A stretch of DNA of 64,000 nucleotides. Origin: Chloroflexota bacterium. GTDB lineage: Bacteria; Chloroflexota; Anaerolineae; Anaerolineales; Villigracilaceae. The notes under the pieces were generated by a model. It ran no database searches. It was not told the DNA's origin and was given only the letters and a program-made list of their open reading frames with translations. Shown in pieces: positions 17,002-25,068 of the stretch. The position numbers and the translations under genes are program-made. Location: contig JACAET010000061.1 in assembly GCA_013388685.1 (NCBI GenBank), forward strand, positions 1 through 64,000. Reading direction: 5' to 3'. The first letter of the stretch is position 1, and every line of letters starts with the position of its first letter.

Positions 17002-17826
17002 CTAATGATGCCCGGTGTATTTCTCTCCCGCCTCGATGCGGATATTCAGGCGGTTCTCCTGCGGAGGGAAGGTGCAGGTGGCATAATCGGTGAAGGCGCA
17101 GGGAGGGTTATAGGCTTTGTTGAAATCAAGGAAGACTTTGCCGTTCTCGTGGGCATCGGTGTAGTGATAACGCCCGGAGGGATAGGTCGTATTCCCATTA
17201 CTCAAATCCATGAATTGAATGTACAGGCGGTGATCGGATAATTCGCTGGCGACCAATTCATACGTTTGCCCGTTCACCTCGAAGGTGACATAGCCCTCCA
17301 CCCGTTCATCCAGAATGGCGCCTAGAATATCGGGCATTTTGACAATACGCGGGACATCGTAACGGGTGTACACGGCGGGGATTCGCCATGCCTCATCCAC
17401 CGGGTACCATTCGCGCGGCGGAAAGGTACGGCGTTCTTCCCGTGTGTTATCCCACAAGCGGATGCCCACTCCTTTGGAGCGGCGTACCACCACCATGCGC
17501 ATTTCATTGAAGGTGATGAAACTGGGAACATCCTCCTGGTCGGCATCCAGCAAAGCGGATTTTGTCCCTGTGCCGTTGACCTCCACAGGGATGTCCCCCT
17601 CCACGTTCAGCGTAACATTGTTGCCGTCGAAATCGAAAGTTCCCAATCGCTTTGGAGCGCGTGCCGGAAGGCGAATATCGCAATCGGGGTCAGAGCCGAT
17701 AATGTTCTCGCCTTTTCGGAGCCAGAACAACCCTGCCAGCGCCAGCCAGCTGTTTTCACGGCGCAGGTTCGCATCCACTTCCTTGCGCCACTTGAGCACG
17801 TTGTTTATGTATTCTTCGTTTGGCAT
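17002..17826 (-). CDS. DUF1684 family protein (copy 1)
   Basis: 274 residues matching the DUF1684 family: WRKEVDANLRRENSWLALAG then FWLRKGENIIGSDPDCDIRLP near the N-terminus, WYPVDEAWRIPAVYTRYD in the middle and GRYHYTDAHENGKVFLDFNKAYNPPCAFTDYATCTFPPQENRLN-type text near the end. No signal peptide. The biochemical role of the family is unknown. A TATAAT box (17833-17838, minus strand) ends six bases before the ATG, which suggests a leaderless mRNA. It is a diverged paralogue of the gene at 17983. Confidence 0.85.
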   Translation of the reverse strand: MPNEEYINNVLKWRKEVDANLRRENSWLALAGLFWLRKGENIIGSDPDCDIRLPARAPKRLGTFDFDGNNVTLNVEGDIPVEVNGTGTKSALLDADQEDVPSFITFNEMRMVVVRRSKGVGIRLWDNTREERRTFPPREWYPVDEAWRIPAVYTRYDVPRIVKMPDILGAILDERVEGYVTFEVNGQTYELVASELSDHRLYIQFMDLSNGNTTYPSGRYHYTDAHENGKVFLDFNKAYNPPCAFTDYATCTFPPQENRLNIRIEAGEKYTGHH

Positions 17827-17982
17827 GACGTGATTATACCGTTACCTTAGAAAAACCGATTTGCAATTTTGTAGAGGTGCTGACTCGTGTGAAGTAGAAG
17901 TGCGTCTTGCCTGTCTAACGCTGGAAGCGTCTTTTGTGCAAGGTGTAGCGGGGGTTTGCTAAAGCCCAAATGCACAACAGCC

Positions 17983-18813
17983 TCATTTGCGATACATTTC
18001 GCCCGCCTCCACGCGGAAGGGCAGGGTATTTTGCAGCGGAGCAAAAATGCAGGTGGCATATGGCGTATATGCACAGGGCGGGTTGTAAGCGAAATTAAAA
18101 TCAAGGATCACTCTGCCGTTTTTGACCGGCTCGGTATAGCAATAACGAGTAGGAGGATAGGTTTCGACGCCGCTCGTCTGGTCGCGGAAGCGGATGAAGA
18201 GAGCGCCGTCGGCTTTTTCAGTGGCATCCAGTTTGAAGGTCGAGGAGGCGAAGCGGAGGGTCACATATCCGTCGAGGCGGTCCTCCACCGCGTCGCCGAA
18301 GGTATCGGTGTGTTCCATCACCTGCGGTTGTTTATAGCGTGTGTAACGGGCAGCGATGCGATACTCGCGGTTGATAGGAAACCACTGGAGGGGCGGGAAG
18401 GAAAAGCGTTCCCTGCGTTCGTTATCCCATATGCGGATGGCGTACCTGCCGGCGTGTTCGTGGACGACCAGCCGCAGCGTTTCGCCCCAGGTGATGAAAC
18501 TGGGCTTCGCTTCTGCGCTGGACTTGAGAACTGCTTTCTTGACCAACCGCCCGTTGACTTTCACCCGCACCCCCTCCGCTGCCGTAAAACGGATGGACTT
18601 TCCCCTGAGTTCGACGACTCCAATGAACGTGGGGGCGTGTTCCGGCAGAATGACCTCACACATGGGGTTGGAACCAACCAGGTTCCTCCCTTCGTTCAAC
18701 CAGAACAAGCCCGCCAGCGCAAGCCAGCCGTTTTCACGGACGAGTTCGTCGTATTTTTTTGCACGCCACCGCAAAATCTTTTCTTCGTATTCGCGCTCTT
18801 TTTTGGTCGTCAT
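17983..18813 (-). CDS. DUF1684 family protein (copy 2)
   Basis: 276 residues from the ATG at 18813. It shares the family landmarks with its neighbour: RENGWLALAGLFWLNEGRN, LQWFPINREYRIAARYTRYK and FNFAYNPPCAYTPYATCIFAP. The two copies lie head to tail with 156 bases between them, which indicates an old tandem duplication. A TATAAT box (18820-18825, minus strand) ends six bases before the ATG, so a leaderless start is likely even though acsA lies only 32 bases upstream on the same strand. Function unknown. Confidence 0.85.
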   Translation of the reverse strand: MTTKKEREYEEKILRWRAKKYDELVRENGWLALAGLFWLNEGRNLVGSNPMCEVILPEHAPTFIGVVELRGKSIRFTAAEGVRVKVNGRLVKKAVLKSSAEAKPSFITWGETLRLVVHEHAGRYAIRIWDNERRERFSFPPLQWFPINREYRIAARYTRYKQPQVMEHTDTFGDAVEDRLDGYVTLRFASSTFKLDATEKADGALFIRFRDQTSGVETYPPTRYCYTEPVKNGRVILDFNFAYNPPCAYTPYATCIFAPLQNTLPFRVEAGEMYRK

Positions 18814-18845
18814 GGGATGATTATACTGAATGACCAATGCGCAAG

Positions 18846-20744
18846 TTACTCTTCCAGCGTGCTGATGTCGCCCTCCGGCAATCCTTGCGCGCGCGCCTTG
18901 AGGACGCGGCGCATGATTTTTCCGGAACGCGTCTTGGGAAGTTTATCCACGAACTTCACTTCTTCTGGTCGCGCAATGGCGCCCAGGTGCGTAGCAACGT
19001 GCTGACGCAGTTCCTCTGCCAGGTCGGGGGAGGGGGTAAAGCCGGCGCGCAGCAACACAAAGCAGTGAATGCCCTGCCCTTTGACTTCGTGTGGGAGGCC
19101 GATTGCCGCCGCCTCTGCCACTGCGGGATGGCTGACCAGCGCCGATTCGATTTCCGCCGTTCCCAAGCGGTGACCGGATACCTTGATCACATCGTCCACG
19201 CGCCCGATGATCCAGAAGTAGCCGTCTGTGTCGCGCTTGGCAGAGTCGCCGGTGGTGTATTTGCCCGGGTTTTTGGACCAGTATTGGGTCACGTAGCGAT
19301 CCGGGTCGCCGTAGATGGTACGCAGCATGGCGGGCCAGGGATTCTTCAAGACGAGGTATCCCTCGGTTCCATCGGGGACGGGGTTGCCGTTTTCGTCTAC
19401 CACTTCGGCTTCCTGTCCAAAGAAGGGACGCGTGCCGGAGCCGGGTTTGAGCGGCACGACAGGGGTGGGGGTGATCATGAACATGCCGGTCTCAGTCTGC
19501 CACCAGGTGTCCATGATGGGGCAGCGTTCCTTGCCAATGACACGGTAGTACCACTTCCAGGCTTCGGGGTTGATGGGTTCGCCGACGGAACCCAGCAGGC
19601 GGAGCGAGGAAAGGTCGTGTTTGTTGGGCCAGGCTTCGCCGAAACGCATCAGCCCGCGGATGGCGGTGGGGGCGGTGTATAGAATGGTGATGCCGTAACG
19701 CTCCACGCACTGCCACCAGCGGTTAGGGTAGGGGTAGGTTGGTCCGCCTTCAAAGAGGAAGGAGGTGGCGCCGTTGAGCAGCGGACCATAGACGATGTAG
19801 GAGTGCCCGGTCACCCAGCCGGGATCGGCGGCGCACCACCAGCGGTCGTCGTCTTTGATGTCGAAGACGTATTTGAGGGTGGTGTATGTGCCGACCATGT
19901 AGCCGCCGTGCGTGTGCAGGATGGCTTTGGGTTTGCCGGTGGACCCGGAGGTGTAGAGGATATAGAGCGGGTCTTCGGCGTCCATGACTTCGGTGGGGCA
20001 TTTGCCGTTGGCGATGGGCAGGGCGCACAGGTCATGGTACCAGTGGTCGCGCCCGGCTTCCATAGGCACGTCGTCGTTCACGCGCTTGACGACGATCACA
20101 TTTTCGACTGACGGGCAGCGTTTGAGCGCTTCGTCCACGGTTTTCTTGAGTTCCACCACCTTGCCGTTGTTGAAACTGCGATCCTGGGTAATGATCAGTT
20201 TCGATTGGCTGTCTTCGATGCGTCCCTGCAGGGCATCCACTGAGAAGCCGCCGAATACCACCGAGTGAATCGCGCCGATTTTGGCGCACGCCAGCATGGC
20301 AAAGACGATTTCCGGGATGCGCCCCATGTAGATGGTGACGCGGTCGCCTTTTTGCACGCCCATGGCTTTGATGATGTTCGCCATGCGGCTGACTTCGCGG
20401 TTCATGGCAAAGTATGAGAAGGTACGGTGCTCTTTGCCGTCTTCGCTTTCCCAAATCAGCGCCAGCTTGTTTTTGCGGTAGGTCTTGAGGTGGCGGTCAA
20501 TGGCATTGTGGACGATATTGACTTTGGCGCCAACAAACCACTTGAAGAACGGCTTGTTCGAGTCGTCCAGCACCTTGTCCCATTTTTTGAACCATTCCAG
20601 TTCTTCGGCTTGCTTTGCCCAGAACCCCTGCAGGTCCTTGCGGGCGAATTCTGCCAGGGCGTCCCACTCCTGGACATTTGCCTGCGACACCACCTGTTCG
20701 GACGGGTAATAGACTTCCCCTTCCAGTTCTTTTTTAGCCATCAT
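18846..20744 (-). CDS. acsA: Acetyl-CoA synthetase (AMP-forming)
   Basis: 632 residues. It activates acetate to acetyl-CoA through acetyl-AMP. The P-loop YTSGSTGKPKAILHTHGG, the MDTWWQTETGMFM segment, the TGD(S)AKRDTDGYFWIIGRVDDV hinge region and the C-terminal PKTRSGKIMRR are all present; the last Lys is the residue usually controlled by acetylation. The AcsA N-terminus (NVQEWDALAEFARKDLQGFW) separates it from other acyl-CoA synthetases. Two adjacent ATGs follow AGGAGAG. A dispersed palindrome lies about 35 bases upstream. Confidence 0.95.
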   Translation of the reverse strand: MMAKKELEGEVYYPSEQVVSQANVQEWDALAEFARKDLQGFWAKQAEELEWFKKWDKVLDDSNKPFFKWFVGAKVNIVHNAIDRHLKTYRKNKLALIWESEDGKEHRTFSYFAMNREVSRMANIIKAMGVQKGDRVTIYMGRIPEIVFAMLACAKIGAIHSVVFGGFSVDALQGRIEDSQSKLIITQDRSFNNGKVVELKKTVDEALKRCPSVENVIVVKRVNDDVPMEAGRDHWYHDLCALPIANGKCPTEVMDAEDPLYILYTSGSTGKPKAILHTHGGYMVGTYTTLKYVFDIKDDDRWWCAADPGWVTGHSYIVYGPLLNGATSFLFEGGPTYPYPNRWWQCVERYGITILYTAPTAIRGLMRFGEAWPNKHDLSSLRLLGSVGEPINPEAWKWYYRVIGKERCPIMDTWWQTETGMFMITPTPVVPLKPGSGTRPFFGQEAEVVDENGNPVPDGTEGYLVLKNPWPAMLRTIYGDPDRYVTQYWSKNPGKYTTGDSAKRDTDGYFWIIGRVDDVIKVSGHRLGTAEIESALVSHPAVAEAAAIGLPHEVKGQGIHCFVLLRAGFTPSPDLAEELRQHVATHLGAIARPEEVKFVDKLPKTRSGKIMRRVLKARAQGLPEGDISTLEE

Positions 20745-20778
20745 GATCGCTCTCCTCTGGTGAAAATATTATGCGCCA

Positions 20779-20827
20779 TCCCGAGGGTTTTGGAAATAAA
20801 CGCGGACCACCGGACCCTTCGGGACGG
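20779..20827. repeat. Palindromic repeat, CCCGAGGGT family
   Basis: Arms TCCCGAGGGT (20779-20788) and ACCCTTCGGGACGG (20814-20827) share 9-14 bases with the repeat at 11807-11863. It lies between acsA and the membrane-protein gene at 20832. Confidence 0.65.
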
Positions 20828-20831
20828 TTGC

Positions 20832-21299
20832 TCACGCTGTCGTGAATTCCCATGCCATGGCGTGCGCGCACAGGATCAACCCGCAGAGCAGAAGCGCCTC
20901 CAATTGGAGCGCTTGCAAGCCGATCAATTGTGCCAGCCCCGCAAAAACGGCAAAGAACAGGACCAGCCCATAAAGCACAGGGACGACCCAGCTGTTTCGG
21001 CTGAAAGCCCCTTTTGGGTTCGTTTCGCGCGTCAACTTGATCAGTTTACTGGCAAAAACGATCCCTGCCGCACTTGCCAAGAAGAACACCCCGCGCCAGA
21101 TCAGGGAACTCTCTACGCCAATCTGCGCCGCGAGGCTCATCACGCCGGGAAGCAAAAACGAAGCGTATACGCCGCCTGCCGTGCGTTTTTTCGCCTCGTC
21201 CACAAGCCACTCCGGCTTGTCCTTCACCACCGACCACCACAGACCGACCAGGGTGAAACAGATCGCGGATGTAACTGCATAGAAGGTGCTGATGTCCAT
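20832..21299 (-). CDS. Small integral membrane protein, unrecognised
   Basis: 155 residues with four hydrophobic helices: FYAVTSAICFTLVGLWW, SFLLPGVMSLAAQIG, GVFFLASAAGIVFASKLI and a paired C-terminal block (VLYGLVLFFAVFAGLAQLIG, ALLLCGLILCAHAMAW). An AAGGAG ribosome-binding site precedes the ATG by 11 bases. I do not recognise the family. It lies upstream of acsA on the same strand, separated by a palindromic repeat. Confidence 0.7.
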   Translation of the reverse strand: MDISTFYAVTSAICFTLVGLWWSVVKDKPEWLVDEAKKRTAGGVYASFLLPGVMSLAAQIGVESSLIWRGVFFLASAAGIVFASKLIKLTRETNPKGAFSRNSWVVPVLYGLVLFFAVFAGLAQLIGLQALQLEALLLCGLILCAHAMAWEFTTA

Positions 21300-21344
21300 G
21301 CTCTTCTGAATCTCCTTTGGTGGGATGGCATAATTTTATCACGG

Positions 21345-21436
21345 GGGTGCGTCGCACCTGACTCGGTAGGACAAATCCTGTCGAGCGAACGAATCCACCT
21401 TGATCAGATTAAGTCAACCTTTGTGGTGCGACGCAC
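21345..21436. repeat. Pair of inverted REP-like palindromes downstream of the RAYT gene
   Basis: GGGTGCGTCGCACC (21345-21358) and its inverted form GTGGTGCGACGCAC (21423-21436) frame a 64-base segment that contains a small AGGA-CAAA-TCCT palindrome. The second palindrome lies ten bases past the stop codon of the transposase gene. This matches the head-to-tail REP pairs mobilised by RAYT proteins. Confidence 0.75.
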
Positions 21437-21445
21437 TCGCACGGC

Positions 21446-22027
21446 TCAATCCCAAAACAGGTAGCGGCGAAGTTCTCTTTGAGTCTTTTCCGGAGGAATG
21501 TAATTCATCACGAATTCCTCGTATGCTGCGGGTGAACCAAAATTCATTTCGACAAACTCTCGATCTGCCAACGTTCCGTTTCTTTTTCCGATGAATTCCG
21601 CGTAATTGGAATACTGCCATTGCTCTGGTTTGACAACCAAGCCTGCTTCGAGTGGATTTCGATGAATGTATCTGCATAAATGAAGCAGGTATTCGTTTTT
21701 GTCCACGTGAATTGCTTTGTAAGGACCTTCGAACAATGTGCCCGAGTGTTTGTATTTGGTGTTGAAAGCCTTGGTGTAAACATTGAAGACTGCCTGCATG
21801 AATTTGCTAATTTCGATCTCCCCATCCTGGCGCAGAAGAAATTGATAGTGATTCTCCATCAGACAGTAGGCAATCGCGGTTATGACACATTTTCCCAATT
21901 CCCTTTTGACGTATTTCAACAGGAATACGTAATCTGCGTTGTTGCGAAAGATGTTGTCCTTGTGTGCGCCGCGATTGTAGATGTGATAATAATTGCCAGG
22001 CAGGAAAATGATTTTTCTTCGAGCCAT
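21446..22027 (-). CDS. REP-associated tyrosine transposase (RAYT, Y1_Tnp / IS200-like)
   Basis: 193 residues from the ATG at 22027. The HUH motif appears as YCLMENHYQFLLR (usual form H-x-H, here N-H-Y, so the first His is replaced). NYYHIYNRGAHKDNIF and HRNPLEAGLVVKPEQWQYSNYAEFIG are typical RAYT segments, and the catalytic Tyr is probably within VFNVYTKAFNTKYKHSGTLF. These single-copy enzymes mobilise REP palindromes. A TATAAT box (22034-22039, minus strand) ends six bases before the ATG. The gene is flanked by identical 14-base palindromes at 21345 and 22052. Confidence 0.88.
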   Translation of the reverse strand: MARRKIIFLPGNYYHIYNRGAHKDNIFRNNADYVFLLKYVKRELGKCVITAIAYCLMENHYQFLLRQDGEIEISKFMQAVFNVYTKAFNTKYKHSGTLFEGPYKAIHVDKNEYLLHLCRYIHRNPLEAGLVVKPEQWQYSNYAEFIGKRNGTLADREFVEMNFGSPAAYEEFVMNYIPPEKTQRELRRYLFWD

Positions 22028-22051
22028 GACGGCATTATACCTGAGAGCGGT

Positions 22052-22065
22052 GGGTGCGTCGCACC
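22052..22065. repeat. REP-like palindrome upstream of the RAYT gene
   Basis: GGGTGCGTCGCACC, identical and in the same orientation as 21345-21358. It lies just upstream of the RAYT promoter. Confidence 0.75.
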
Positions 22066-22128
22066 CTCCTTCGAGCAGATTGTTGTCATATAAAATAATC
22101 GAGAATCTGCATCCGAAAGGAGAGATGC

Positions 22129-22739
22129 ATGAATACGTGTGGTTCTTCACTTTTCTGGCGGACGATATCAGTGATGATGTTCCTGCCGCTGGTATTTGCG
22201 GCTTGCGCTGCGCCAGCGCCGTCACCCGCACCCACCATGATCCATATCTTCCGCCAACCCCGATGCCGACGGAGACGGCGACGATGGAGACTCCGGTTGC
22301 GGAGATGCCAAGATTTCGAGGGATAGGATGAGAGGCTGTTGAACGAAGTTTTAAATTCCAACTGGATCCAAGAACAGATCGCCAAATTTGAAAACGACTG
22401 GGGGCCGTATTGGACTGAACGGAGAATTATTCGATTGGATTCGACCGGTTTGCAGTATGATTTGGTGATGGATAAATTCAATCAGCCGAATAGAGCGAAT
22501 GATCCGGAGCTTGAGAAAAGGGGTGTCTTTTGGCCCGTAAAGACAGTGCCGGACTTGAGGTCTGAAGCGGTGAAAGCGTTTTTGGAAAAAAGCGGGGGAG
22601 GATGTTTTTTATTCCGTGGCCGGGGAGAGAGGTGAGACTGGAGAATTTTAATTTGCCGCTGATGTTTGAATGTTCGACGGTGGATAAGACAGGTGAGGAT
22701 GGGTTGTATGTACTTCGAAGCAGTGACGGCACATCTTAC
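22129..22739 (+). pseudogene. Frameshifted lipoprotein gene remnant
   Basis: A start with a lipoprotein signal (MFLPLVFAACAAPAPSPAPT) after GGAGAGATG-type context is followed in another frame by a typical linker (PTPMPTETATMETPVAEMP). The original frame then resumes for 85 residues (LNEVLNSNWIQEQIAKFEND and later FWPVKTVPDLRSEAVKAFLE). A third frame carries FFIPWPGREVRLENFNLPLM to about 22735. At least three frame changes are needed, one near runs of G (22590s) and T (22604-22609). The convergent oxidoreductase ends at 22740. It is either a decaying gene or an assembly with homopolymer errors. Confidence 0.65.
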
Positions 22740-24029
22740 TCACTCCACCCAATCCAAAAACTTGTGCCACGCGCCTGCCAGCGGCAGGAACCACGGGAAG
22801 CCGTTATACAATCCCAGCGGCGCGCCGGGGAACTTGAATTGCGCAAACGGATGCTCTTTGATGTTTCCCTTCAATATCGCCTCGGCGACCGTCTTGCCCA
22901 AATATGTCCCCATGGCCACGCCGTGACCGGCATACCCCAGCGCGTAATACACGCCTTCCATTTCACCCGCGTGGGGCATCTTGTCGAGGGCAAAATCCAG
23001 CGTGCCGCCCCAGGCATAGTCCACCTTCACATCCCTCAACTGCGGAAATACATGCACCATTTCATTGCGCAGAATTTCTGCACTCCGCTGAATGGTATTC
23101 CTGGTCTCCGGAAAAAACGCCGCCCGCCCGCCGAAGATCATACGGTTATCCCAAAGCCTGAAATAATTCAGGTAATGCTTGAAATCGAAAATCATGCGAT
23201 TCTTTGGGCTGAGTTCGCGAACCAGTTCATCCGAAAGACGCTCGGTTGCAATGATGAACGACCCAATCGGGATGATTTTCCTTTGCAGTTTCTTTGTGAC
23301 ATTTCCCGTATAACCGGACGTCCCCACCAAAACGGACTCTGCGCTCAAGGTTCCCCTTTGAGTTTCGATGAAGAACCGCGTCCCTCTCCGCTCGAGCCTG
23401 TTCACTCGGGCCCGCGCGTGGAGCCTCGCCCCGGCTTTTTCCGCCGCCCGCGCGAGACCCGTCACATATTGCGCCGGGTTCAACCCGCCGCTGAATTCGT
23501 CCACCAGCCCGCCGTGATAGACCGCCGAGCCAATCTCCTCGCTCAACTCGCGCGGTGCGACGAGTCTCACCTTGTGGTCGAACTCTTTCGCCATGAATTC
23601 GACTTCACCCTTGAGTGCTTCATAATGGCTGGGTTTGTTCGCCGCCAGCAAATGACCCGTGAGGGCAAAACCGCAATCAATGTTCTCCTCTTTCACGATT
23701 TGTTTGACCGTATCAATCGAATCGAGCGAGCATCGGAACAAATCCCTGGCAAGACTCAGCCCGTATCTTTTCACAATCGTCTCCATGCCGAGTTTGAGCC
23801 CGGTCAACACCATGCCGCCGTTGCGCGAACTCGCTCCCCAGCCGATACTTTCCGCCTCCAGCACTGCCACATGGACACCCTGCTTTGCCAGCGTCCGCGC
23901 TGCGCTCAACCCCGTGTACCCCCCGCCGATGACGGCAACGTCCACGTTTTGGGGCAGGGGCGTGAGGGTATTTTCTTCCCCGGGCATTTGGGCGGTGGTA
24001 AGCCAATAGTTATATTGCTGCATGTTCAT
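22740..24029 (-). CDS. FAD-dependent oxidoreductase (DAO family, PuuB-like)
   Basis: 429 residues from the ATG at 24029. The dinucleotide-binding motif DVAVIGGGYTGLSAARTLAK lies near residue 30, followed by GWGASSRNGGMV, characteristic of gamma-glutamylputrescine oxidase-type enzymes, and a C-terminal YYALGYAGHGVAMGTYLGK FAD-binding segment. Such flavoenzymes oxidise amines or amino acids and yield peroxide. The substrate is not determinable here. The gene is preceded directly by a 33-base palindrome that separates it from the hydrolase gene. Confidence 0.85.
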   Translation of the reverse strand: MNMQQYNYWLTTAQMPGEENTLTPLPQNVDVAVIGGGYTGLSAARTLAKQGVHVAVLEAESIGWGASSRNGGMVLTGLKLGMETIVKRYGLSLARDLFRCSLDSIDTVKQIVKEENIDCGFALTGHLLAANKPSHYEALKGEVEFMAKEFDHKVRLVAPRELSEEIGSAVYHGGLVDEFSGGLNPAQYVTGLARAAEKAGARLHARARVNRLERRGTRFFIETQRGTLSAESVLVGTSGYTGNVTKKLQRKIIPIGSFIIATERLSDELVRELSPKNRMIFDFKHYLNYFRLWDNRMIFGGRAAFFPETRNTIQRSAEILRNEMVHVFPQLRDVKVDYAWGGTLDFALDKMPHAGEMEGVYYALGYAGHGVAMGTYLGKTVAEAILKGNIKEHPFAQFKFPGAPLGLYNGFPWFLPLAGAWHKFLDWVE

Positions 24030-24035
24030 CCCAAA

Positions 24036-24068
24036 AGACCTGGCGGGATTTTGCAACCCGTCAGGTCT
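24036..24068. repeat. Palindrome AGACCTGGCGGG ... CCCGTCAGGTCT
   Basis: Twelve-base arms with one mismatch and a nine-base loop, filling the whole gap between the hydrolase stop codon and the oxidoreductase ATG. There is no T-run. It belongs to a different sequence class from the CCCGAGGG repeats. Confidence 0.65.
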
Positions 24069-24070
24069 GA

Positions 24071-24553
24071 TTATTCGAGGAGGGTCTTCCAATCCATTTC
24101 GAGAACGGTTTTGTGCAGGCGGTGATCGTCTTCGACGATGTGAAGGGTCAGGTTGGGGAAGATCTTTTGAGCCGCCTCGCGGACCGGCTCGAGCGGGACG
24201 ACGGTATCCAGCGTCCCGTGGATGAGGAGGGTTGGAACGGAAACGGGCTCGAGGTCCAGAAAAGAGCCGAAGGAGTTGCGTAGGAGGGCGGGAGCAAGCA
24301 GGATGAGTTTCCGCACCCGGGCGGGGTGGCTGCAGGTGTAGACCGTCCCCATTAAACCGCCGAAGGATGAGCCGATGATGGTCCAGGTTTGTTGGGGGGT
24401 GAGGATGGGTTCGAGTTGGGTCATCCGTTCTTCAAAAGAGCCTTTGAAGTCGGGGGTGAGCATGCCGGGAAACCATTCACGAAACAGGCGCGCCTTGCCG
24501 CTGTTGCTGTCGCTTTCGAGCCCGTGAAGGTAGATGAGGCGTCTGGTGTCCAT
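24071..24553 (-). CDS. Small alpha/beta hydrolase
   Basis: 160 residues from the ATG at 24553. The sequence opens with RRLIYLHGLES (oxyanion-loop His-Gly), has the nucleophile elbow GSSFG with Ser63, then VPTLLIHGTLDTVVPLEP with the acid Asp, and HIVEDDHRLHK with the catalytic His. This is the compact YqiA/UPF0227-like esterase plan. The natural substrate is unknown. It starts two bases after the end of the upstream membrane-protein gene, so they are probably cotranslated. Confidence 0.82.
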   Translation of the reverse strand: MDTRRLIYLHGLESDSNSGKARLFREWFPGMLTPDFKGSFEERMTQLEPILTPQQTWTIIGSSFGGLMGTVYTCSHPARVRKLILLAPALLRNSFGSFLDLEPVSVPTLLIHGTLDTVVPLEPVREAAQKIFPNLTLHIVEDDHRLHKTVLEMDWKTLLE

Positions 24554-24555
24554 GT

Positions 24556-25068
24556 TTAGCGTTCGGAATGTTTTTGCATTTGAAATAAGATGACCTGTAC
24601 CAGCGCCCCAATGACGAAGATGCCGGCAATGGCGAGCGTTCGGGCGGTGCCTTGCAGCGGCAGTACGCCATAGATGAGATAGGACCCAATCAGGCAGGCG
24701 ACCACGATCATTGCCCATTCACCCAGCAAGCCGATGACAACCGACCCGAGAACGCTTCCGACGATGAAAGGCAGGAGGGGCAGGGTGGACGCGCCCGGCG
24801 CAAAATACTCGCTGAATGCAAAGCCGCCGACGAGAAACCCGCAAACGTAATAGCCTGTTTCTTTGCTGATCAGGGTCAGCCCTGCGGCGAGGACGGCAAG
24901 CCCCGCCAGAAATGCAAGATCCGTCCAGGAGGGCCAAAAAGGCGGCAGGAGATGGGTCAGGCGGGTTCCGATGAACGCCGCCATTGCCGCCGAAAACAGG
25001 AAATTCAGGTCTCGCCCCAGCAGCAGGATGATCACTCCCATGGCGCCCTGTATTGCAAGGACATTCAT
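24556..25068 (-). CDS. Integral membrane protein, unrecognised
   Basis: 170 residues with six or so hydrophobic segments (for example GAMGVIILLLGRDLNFLFSA, LAFLAGLAVLAAGLTLIS, LPFIVGSVLGSVVIGLLG and IAGIFVIGALVQVILFQ). The general pattern of Gly-rich helices resembles DUF4203/TMEM198-like proteins, but I would not assign it. Its start overlaps the stop of the helical-repeat protein gene by four bases. Confidence 0.72.
   Translation of the reverse strand: MNVLAIQGAMGVIILLLGRDLNFLFSAAMAAFIGTRLTHLLPPFWPSWTDLAFLAGLAVLAAGLTLISKETGYYVCGFLVGGFAFSEYFAPGASTLPLLPFIVGSVLGSVVIGLLGEWAMIVVACLIGSYLIYGVLPLQGTARTLAIAGIFVIGALVQVILFQMQKHSER

Noticed and set aside
22602..24125. 507-codon open frame antisense to the FAD oxidoreductase
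   Set aside because: Only its first ~45 residues look real (end of the broken lipoprotein gene); the rest is the complement of a clear oxidoreductase.
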